Source: Prorocentrum cordatum (Eukaryota > Sar > Dinophyceae > Prorocentrales > Prorocentraceae). Taken from it: a DNA stretch of 42,500 bases. Numbering within the stretch: position 1 is the stretch's first letter; each line of letters begins with the position of its first letter. This document shows positions 37,493 through 42,500 of the stretch, piece by piece. A program made the position numbers and the translations under genes. The notes beneath the pieces are model-generated. The model was not told the DNA's origin. It saw nothing but the letters and a program-made list of their open reading frames with translations, and did not search any database. The stretch lies in NCBI GenBank assembly GCA_963575745.1, contig CAUYUJ010020728.1:107501-150000 (forward strand). Direction: 5' to 3'.

Positions 37493-38647
37493 ATGCCAGC
37501 CTGGCTGGCCTCCATATTCTTCATAACGATCTGGATCGTTACGCCGTTCCTCAGTGGGGGAGTAGATTATCCAATCTCGCTGCTGGAGCTGAATCGCTGC
37601 CTCGTGCTCAGCCACACCTACAGCGCAGTGGACGAGAAGTTGCTCCCAGCTACGCGTTGGCGACTGCACGACGCCAGCTCAGAAGTCGACCAGCTGAAGA
37701 CTCTCAAGCACGAAGTCTACACGTGGGGCTATGGCCGCGCACCGCTCACCAACTGGCATGCTGGCAGAGGGATCATGGCGAGCTACCAGCGGTTCGGTCC
37801 GCCAGCCGTCGTCGACACCAAGAGCCCGCCCAAGCAGATACAAGGATGCGCAGGTGCTCTCCGCTACCAGCGGGGCGAGCTCGACCTCGCCTTCCTCGTG
37901 GCCTACTTCCCGCCCCGCCCGGGGCTAGCGGCAAAGTACATCCAGTGGGTCAAAGCGGTCAAAGATATGCTCAAGTGGATCAACAGGACGCTTCATGCCA
38001 CACCGACGTGCCGCACACCGTCGATAGGCATTGACCTCACAGTTCTTCAGGCTGGAGCTGATGGATTCATTGCCACTGAAGTAATTGAAGCCTTCGGAGA
38101 CTCGCAACTACACGGTCGGCCAAGTGAAGCAGCAGCTTGCTTTTACCAGCTGGACGATCACGGATTTTGCCTCCCCAGTACCTTCTGCTTGGCCGGCCCT
38201 ACCTATTCTGGTGCAGCAGGACAAGCTACGAGACCTGATTACCTCGTGGTTCCTCAAGGGCTATTGCAGAGTCCCCAGACATGCGGTATCTGGTGGAAGG
38301 CAGCGAAAGCAGTTCAGCAGCTCAAGGACAGCGTGCCGTGGGACCACGAGCCACTCACCGCCAGGGCCGACATCGTCATGCCCAACATCGTCTCAGGCTT
38401 TCTTCGGTCGTCTTGGGGTTTCGACAAAATCGCAGAGTCTCTTCCGACTGGTGAGTATCACAACGAGTTCATCTCAGCCAAAGCGACCGCGCTGGAGATC
38501 TCCTCAGATACCTTCCGCGAGCTCAAAGCGCAGGGCTCCACTTACGCCTACTGGAAGATACTGACCGACAGGCTCAAGATCACAGCCAAGCCCTACTTCG
38601 AGAGAAAACAAAAAACCTGGTACCAGCAAGCAGCTAATGGCAAATAA
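37493..38647 (+). CDS. EEP-type endonuclease domain ORF, non-LTR retrotransposon-like
   Basis: 384 codons from ATG 37493; the frame is also open upstream. Residues about 120-290 follow the endonuclease/exonuclease/phosphatase (APE-like) pattern used by LINE-type elements. FLVAYFPP (134-141) is a core strand. SIGIDLTVL (177-185) stands where GDFN is expected. HGFCLPSTF (223-231) and GPTYSG (235-240) with RPDYLVVPQ (247-255) match the substrate-binding loop and the conserved Asp strand. PWDHEPL (282-288) matches the terminal SDH motif. The N-terminal catalytic Asn and Glu motifs are not obvious and GDFN is altered, so activity is doubtful. The C-terminal part (290-384) reads as a linker toward an RT. 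No RT with a YxDD motif follows. It is likely a 5' part of a truncated element; a domesticated nuclease is the less likely alternative. Confidence 0.6.
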   Translation: MPAWLASIFFITIWIVTPFLSGGVDYPISLLELNRCLVLSHTYSAVDEKLLPATRWRLHDASSEVDQLKTLKHEVYTWGYGRAPLTNWHAGRGIMASYQRFGPPAVVDTKSPPKQIQGCAGALRYQRGELDLAFLVAYFPPRPGLAAKYIQWVKAVKDMLKWINRTLHATPTCRTPSIGIDLTVLQAGADGFIATEVIEAFGDSQLHGRPSEAAACFYQLDDHGFCLPSTFCLAGPTYSGAAGQATRPDYLVVPQGLLQSPQTCGIWWKAAKAVQQLKDSVPWDHEPLTARADIVMPNIVSGFLRSSWGFDKIAESLPTGEYHNEFISAKATALEISSDTFRELKAQGSTYAYWKILTDRLKITAKPYFERKQKTWYQQAANGK

Positions 38648-38818
38648 GCTCGAGCTTCTGAAGAAAAAGTGCAGAGCTACGCAAGCAGTACATCGGCGCA
38701 GGGACTGACCGTGACATCGGAGAGAAGCTGGACACACTCACGAGAACTATCAAGAAGCTGAAGCAACTTCACGACGCAGCACGCAAGAGAGCATCAGAGG
38801 CACAGGTTCCTGAGCAGC
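38648..38818 (+). pseudogene. Frameshifted linker after the endonuclease ORF
   Basis: After the TAA ending the endonuclease frame, another frame reads YIGAGTDRDIGEKLDTLTRT followed by IKKLKQLHDAARKRASEA. This charged helical text is typical of the linker between endonuclease and RT in non-LTR elements. Continuity of coding character across the stop suggests a frameshift and decay. Confidence 0.4.
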
Positions 38819-39733
38819 ATGCAGAAATACATCGACTCAGCAGGTGCATGGCAGGCACCAAGCAGGTGCATGGCAGGCACCAAGCAGGGCAAGAGGAACC
38901 GCTACTACTACAGCAGGGCAACCCGCTCGAGACCGAGCCGCACTGAGAGGACTACATACGGTGCACTCAATGGCGCTCTAGGAGGATGTCAGGCTCTACC
39001 CTCCGACTTCGCGGAAGAGAAAAAGCTGCTGGCCGCTTGCGAGGACCGCGACGACGACGCCAAGCAGCATATCATGGACGAGTATCACGAGGAGAAAGAG
39101 AACTTGGGCATCCTGTGCTACGGAGTCAAGAAGCGGCTCAAGTACCTCACAAAACGAGCTCCCAATCCCGAACGGTCGTTGCCAGCTGACATTTCCCAGA
39201 TCATCCTGCAGCCTACAGTTACCACAAAGAGGAAGCCGCAGACCCAAGGCCTCGTTTACGTCGAGGAGCTGATGGAGGCGCCGCGGACAGTTCTACGGCT
39301 CGAAGGGCTACTCCATCATGTCTACCGGGTCGGCTTAGCTCCGTTGGACGCTCAGTGCAGCCTATGCCTCACGCTCGATAAGATGAACGCCAAGCCCTCA
39401 CTTCAAGGATCGCGTACACTGCGCATGTTTTGTCCACTCAGGCGCTGCGTGTACAGTCAACTACACTGCCAGGCTCTCCCTGGACAAGATCAACGCAGCG
39501 ACAGTACGACGCAAAGTCAAACACAACTAACTCTGCTAGTGCTTCGACTCCAACCAGGCGCAGCTCACGCAGTTCATCGCGAGGGGCTCACGGACGGACG
39601 CGGAGAACAAGGCAGAACCGACGGCGGAGCAGTAGCAGTGGGTCTGCACCCAGGATACCATTCATCGCGCACCACTTCAGATATGAGCGGTGGTCAAGGA
39701 GGGCATGGCACCAGCAAGAGCCAGGGATGGTGA
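38819..39733 (+). pseudogene. Unknown 304-codon ORF after endonuclease, likely decayed
   Basis: It opens at ATG 38819. A 21-bp tandem duplication near the start repeats CAGGTGCATGGCAGGCACCA (about 38842-38884). Residues about 65-115 are charged and helical (DFAEEKKLLAACEDRDDD, then KQHIMDEYHEEKENLGI and KKRLKYLTKR) and look coding. Further on the composition degrades. From about 39400 a different frame reads better (FKDRVHCACFVHSGA, RLSLDKINAATVRRKVKH), suggesting a frameshift. No RT catalytic motif was seen in any frame to 39830. It probably belongs to the same element as the endonuclease ORF, but the family of this part is not recognised. Confidence 0.35.
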
Positions 39734-39904
39734 GCTGGCTGCCTGGTTTGCAGGACAGTGAATTTGTATGGAGGCTGACTATCTACGCCATGGTCGGTTT
39801 CAAGCTCGGCGTGCGCGACGCCGTGAGCTGAGTGAAGGCACCCGCGCTGTGCGGGCGACGGCGGGGGCTAGAGCATGAGGCACGCGCCAGACTCCGCCCC
39901 CCGA
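39734..39904. other. 3' end of endonuclease element, boundary to triplet mosaic
   Basis: Short unique stretch ending in GCACGCGCCAGACTCCGCCC before the TCC/GAC mosaic. No poly-A or clear target duplication seen. Confidence 0.3.
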
Positions 39905-40931
39905 TGCCGCTCTTCTTCCTCTTCTTCCTCCTCCGCCTCCTCCTCCTTTGACGACGACGACGACGAAGACGACGACGACGACGACTCCTGCTCCTCCTCT
40001 TCCGCCTTCTCCTCCTTCGCACTCGACGACGACGACTTGCCTCTTTCTCCTTCTCCTCCTCCTCCTCCACCTCCTCCTCCTCCTCCTCCTCCCCCTCCTC
40101 CTCTACCGACGACAACGACGACGACGGCTCTTCTTGCTCCGCTTATTCCGCCTTCGCCTCCTCCTGTTCCTGTTTCTCCTCCTCCTCCTTCTCATCATCA
40201 GTATCATCATCATCATCATCATCATCAGCAGCAGCATCATCATCATCATCCCCCTCCGCCTCCTCCTCCTGCGACGACGACGGCGACGACGACTCTTCTT
40301 CCTCCTTCTCCTCCCCCTCCTACTCTTCCTACGACAGCGACGCGACGACGACGACAACGACGACGACGACGACGGCTTCTCTTCCTCCTCCCCCGCTTCC
40401 TCTTCCGACGACGGAAACGACGACGACTCGTCCTCCTACTCCTGTTCCTTCTCATCCTCCTCCTCCTCCTTTTACTCCTCCCTCTCCTCCTCCTCCTGAT
40501 TATCCTCCTCTACCTCTTCCTCTTCTTCTCCTCTTCTTCTCCTCCTCCTCCTCCGACGGCGACGACGACGACGACGCTCCGACTCCGACTCCGACTCACT
40601 CCTCCTCCTCCTCCTCCGTCTCCTCCTCCTCCTCCTCCTCCGACGACGACGACGACTTGTCCTCCTCCTCCTCCTCATCATCATCCTTCTTTTCCTCCTC
40701 CTCCTCCTCCTGCTCCTCCTCCTCCCCCTCTTCCGACGACGACGACGACGACGACTCGATTCCGACTCCTCCTCCTCCTCCCCTCCTCCTCCTCCTCCTT
40801 CTCCGACTCCTCCTCCTCATCCTCCTCCTCCTCCTCTTCCTCCTCCTCCTCCTCCTCCTCCTCCTCCTCTTCCTCCTCCTCCTCCGACGACAACGACGAC
40901 GAACGACGACGACGACGAACGACGATGACGA

Positions 40932-40968
<37 letters not shown>
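39905..40968. repeat. Giant TCC/GAC mosaic tract, about 1.06 kb
   Basis: Alternating blocks of TCC and GAC with an ATC/CAT patch (40192-40250). The switch from TCC to GAC is repeatedly a clean CCTCCGACGACG join. Artefactual ORFs of up to 539 codons cross it on both strands. Confidence 0.97.
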
Positions 40969-40971
40969 TCG

Positions 40972-41030
40972 TTGGCCACCGCCCAGCGCTGCTGCGCGCC
41001 GCTCCTCGCCGCTCAGCGGGCGCGAAGCGC
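40972..41030 (+). repeat. GGCCACCGCC module, copy 2
   Basis: GGCCACCGCCCAGCGCTGCT, GCGCGCCGCTCCTCGCCGCT, CAGCGGGCGCGAAGC. Close to 37217-37272 and again preceded by a GAC block. Confidence 0.8.
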
Positions 41031-41134
41031 ACCGCCGGCCGTCGCCGCCCGGACGCGCCCCGCGGGCGCGCCGGCCGGGAGGAGGCCGCCTGGGCGGGGT
41101 CCAGGAGGCGGGCGGCCCAAAGATGGGCAAGAAC
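41031..41134. other. GC-rich unique stretch between tracts
   Basis: Very GC-rich (GGCGCGCCGGCCGGGAGG) with no gene recognised. Confidence 0.5.
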
Positions 41135-41345
41135 AAAGCGGGAGGAGGAGGAGCAGGAGGAGGAGGAGGAGGAGACGGAGGAGGAGGAGAGGAGGAGGAG
41201 GAGGAGAGGGGAAGGAGAAGGAGGAGGAGGAGACGGAAATGGAGGAGGAGCAGCAGGAGGAGGAGGAGGAGGAGGAGGAGGAGGATGAGGAGGAGGAGTC
41301 GGAGAAGGAGGAGGAGGAGGAGGAAGAGGAGGAGGAGTCGTTGCC
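41135..41345. repeat. GGA tract, purine strand on +
   Basis: 210 bp of GGA with AGC, ACGGA and ATGA interruptions. It is flanked by pyrimidine-strand TCC tracts on both sides, so it can pair with either as an inverted repeat. Confidence 0.96.
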
Positions 41346-41518
41346 GCCGCCGTGGGCCGCCCGCGCTCGGGCGCCCTCCAGCGCGGCGACGCCCCGGCCG
41401 CGCCCCGCGGAGACCGAGCGCGGCCCTGCGGCGGCCCTGCGGCGGCGGTCGCTCGCGGCGCGCGCCAGCGGCAGGAGCCAGATCGGCCCTGTAGGGCCTG
41501 GAAAGCAGGCGACCCGAC
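41346..41518. other. GC-rich unique stretch
   Basis: Contains CGGCCCTGCGG repeats in tandem (41421-41444). Frames on both strands; no family recognised. Confidence 0.45.
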
Positions 41519-41880
41519 CTCTTCCTCCTCCTCCTCCATCTCCTCCCTCCTCCTCCTCCTCCTCCTCCGCCTTTCTCCTCCTCCTCCTCCTGCTCCTCCT
41601 CCGCCCTCCTCCTCCTCCCTCTTCCCTCCTCCCTCCTCCCACTCCTCCTCCTCCTCCTCCTCCTCCTCCTCCTCCTCCTCCTCCTCCTCCTCCTCCTCTT
41701 CTCCTCCTCCTCCTCCTCCTCCTCCTCCTCCTCCTCCTCCTCCTCCTCCTCCTCCTCCTCATTTTCCTCCTCCTCCTTCCTCCTCCTCCTCTCCTCTCCT
41801 CCTCCTCCTTCCTCCTATTACTACTACTGCTGCTGCTGCTGCTGGTGCTACTACCACTACTCCTATCCTTATTCCTTATT
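41519..41880. repeat. TCC tract ending in TAC/TGC triplets
   Basis: TCC to about 41815, then a short CTA, CTG and CTGGTGCTACTACC block to 41865. Pyrimidine strand on +. No gene. Confidence 0.96.
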
Positions 41881-42030
41881 AGAATATACTCCTACTCCCC
41901 CCTCAGGCCGGCCGATAGGGGCCGCATCCGGGTGGTCCCATCCTAACCTGTAAAAAACAATACAAAATCAACATTTTTCTTATTTTTTCCTCTCGACATG
42001 GACGTCCTGTCGTCCACGGCGATAATCCAT

Positions 42031-42157
42031 TGCAAAAAATACCACAAAGAGCACACGCGCGCGTTCATGTCAGAATCCTACCGAACACCGTGTGTTTGCA
42101 AGCATTTCAACATAAAAACATCAAAAACCCAATGCTTTTTTTCACAAAAATTGTACA
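42031..42157 (+). repeat. 120-bp direct repeat, copy 1
   Basis: Begins TGCAAAAAATACCACAAAGA and ends at a CCCAATGC-T-run-CACAAAAA block. Nearly identical to 42295-42418, 264 bp downstream, with one substitution and a T-run length difference. AT-rich compared with the rest of the window. An ORF of 64 codons lies over it but carries no motif. Confidence 0.95.
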
Positions 42158-42294
42158 AATTTCCCGCCCGGGCTCTCTTGCTGAAATCATAGGAAAACCA
42201 TAGGAATCTTAAGAATTCGGTCAAATCCAGCGATTTCACGTCATCGCGCGGTGCACTCGCGATGCTCTGTCATGCACCCAGGCCGCGAATCCTG

Positions 42295-42418
42295 TGCAAA
42301 AAATACCACAAAGAGCACACTCGCGCGTTCATGTCAGAATCCTACCGAACACCGTGTGTTTGCAAGCATTTCAACATAAAAACATCAAAAACCCAATGCT
42401 TTTTCACAAAAATGCTTT
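42295..42418 (+). repeat. 120-bp direct repeat, copy 2
   Basis: Second copy, same orientation. The near-identity suggests recent duplication or gene conversion, in contrast to the old repeats elsewhere. The window ends soon after, so it may be part of a longer 264-bp tandem array. Confidence 0.95.
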
Positions 42419-42500
42419 GGGGTGTCCTGTCAGACCGTCGGGCTTCCTCCGGCCACCTCTGGCTTCCTGCGGTGTACCGGGCCATTCTCGACTCGTCTGG

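Noticed and set aside
39875-41946. ORFs of up to 539 codons across the TCC/GAC mosaic
   Set aside because: Same artefact; no unique segment longer than about 60 codons and no conserved domain.

Overview
This window looks like nuclear DNA of a dinoflagellate: a repeat-dominated, GC-rich eukaryotic genome with sparse and mostly broken coding sequence. No bacterial operon, ribosomal RNA, tRNA or CRISPR array was found. The taxonomic guess rests on four things: three short matches to the conserved dinoflagellate spliced leader (about 747-769 +, 2484-2503 + and 28684-28700 -); a Ty1/copia-like polyprotein of the type known from dinoflagellates; a likely GC-AG intron; and the very high load of TCC/GGA triplet tracts and minisatellites. 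It is an inference, not a proof.

Layout. 1-2.5 kb: ATG and GGA tracts, then a coiled-coil plus collagen-like gene (exon 869-1858, probable 224-bp intron carrying a TCC tract, exon from 2083). 2.9-10.9 kb: one decayed copia-like retroelement. Its gag lies at 2.9-4.3 kb with a damaged zinc knuckle, and its reverse transcriptase/RNase H lies at 9.39-10.88 kb with a mutated catalytic motif. In between are an inserted MITE, a 600-bp CCCTATAG array and unrecognised sequence. 11-14.9 kb: a 680-bp TCC tract, a gene-like frame with in-frame stops and an unknown acidic ORF. 15.4-16.3 kb: TCC-rich DNA ending in a second collagen-like exon. 16.4-21.8 kb: four copies of a retroposon-like repeat with a 3' hairpin and GT/TA tail, and two 12-bp minisatellites. 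22-28 kb: minisatellites, two long hairpin elements, a third MITE copy and no convincing gene. 28-33.8 kb: TCC tracts, a 64-bp satellite of about 18 units, a roughly 90-bp tandem array and diverged segmental duplicates. 34-37.4 kb: a third hairpin element, two copies of another 170-bp dispersed repeat and an 82-bp array. 37.5-39.8 kb: an endonuclease (EEP) ORF of non-LTR retrotransposon type with a damaged downstream ORF. 39.9-41.8 kb: a giant TCC/GAC/GGA mosaic. 42.0-42.4 kb: a 120-bp direct repeat.

The genes do not form a pathway. The recurring story is triplet-repeat growth beside or inside introns and mobile-element copies. Several duplicated segments let copies with and without an expanded TCC tract be compared directly. 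Most open frames longer than 100 codons are products of triplet tracts or minisatellites and are left out. All alignments were done by eye, and protein family assignments come from remembered motif patterns, not searches.
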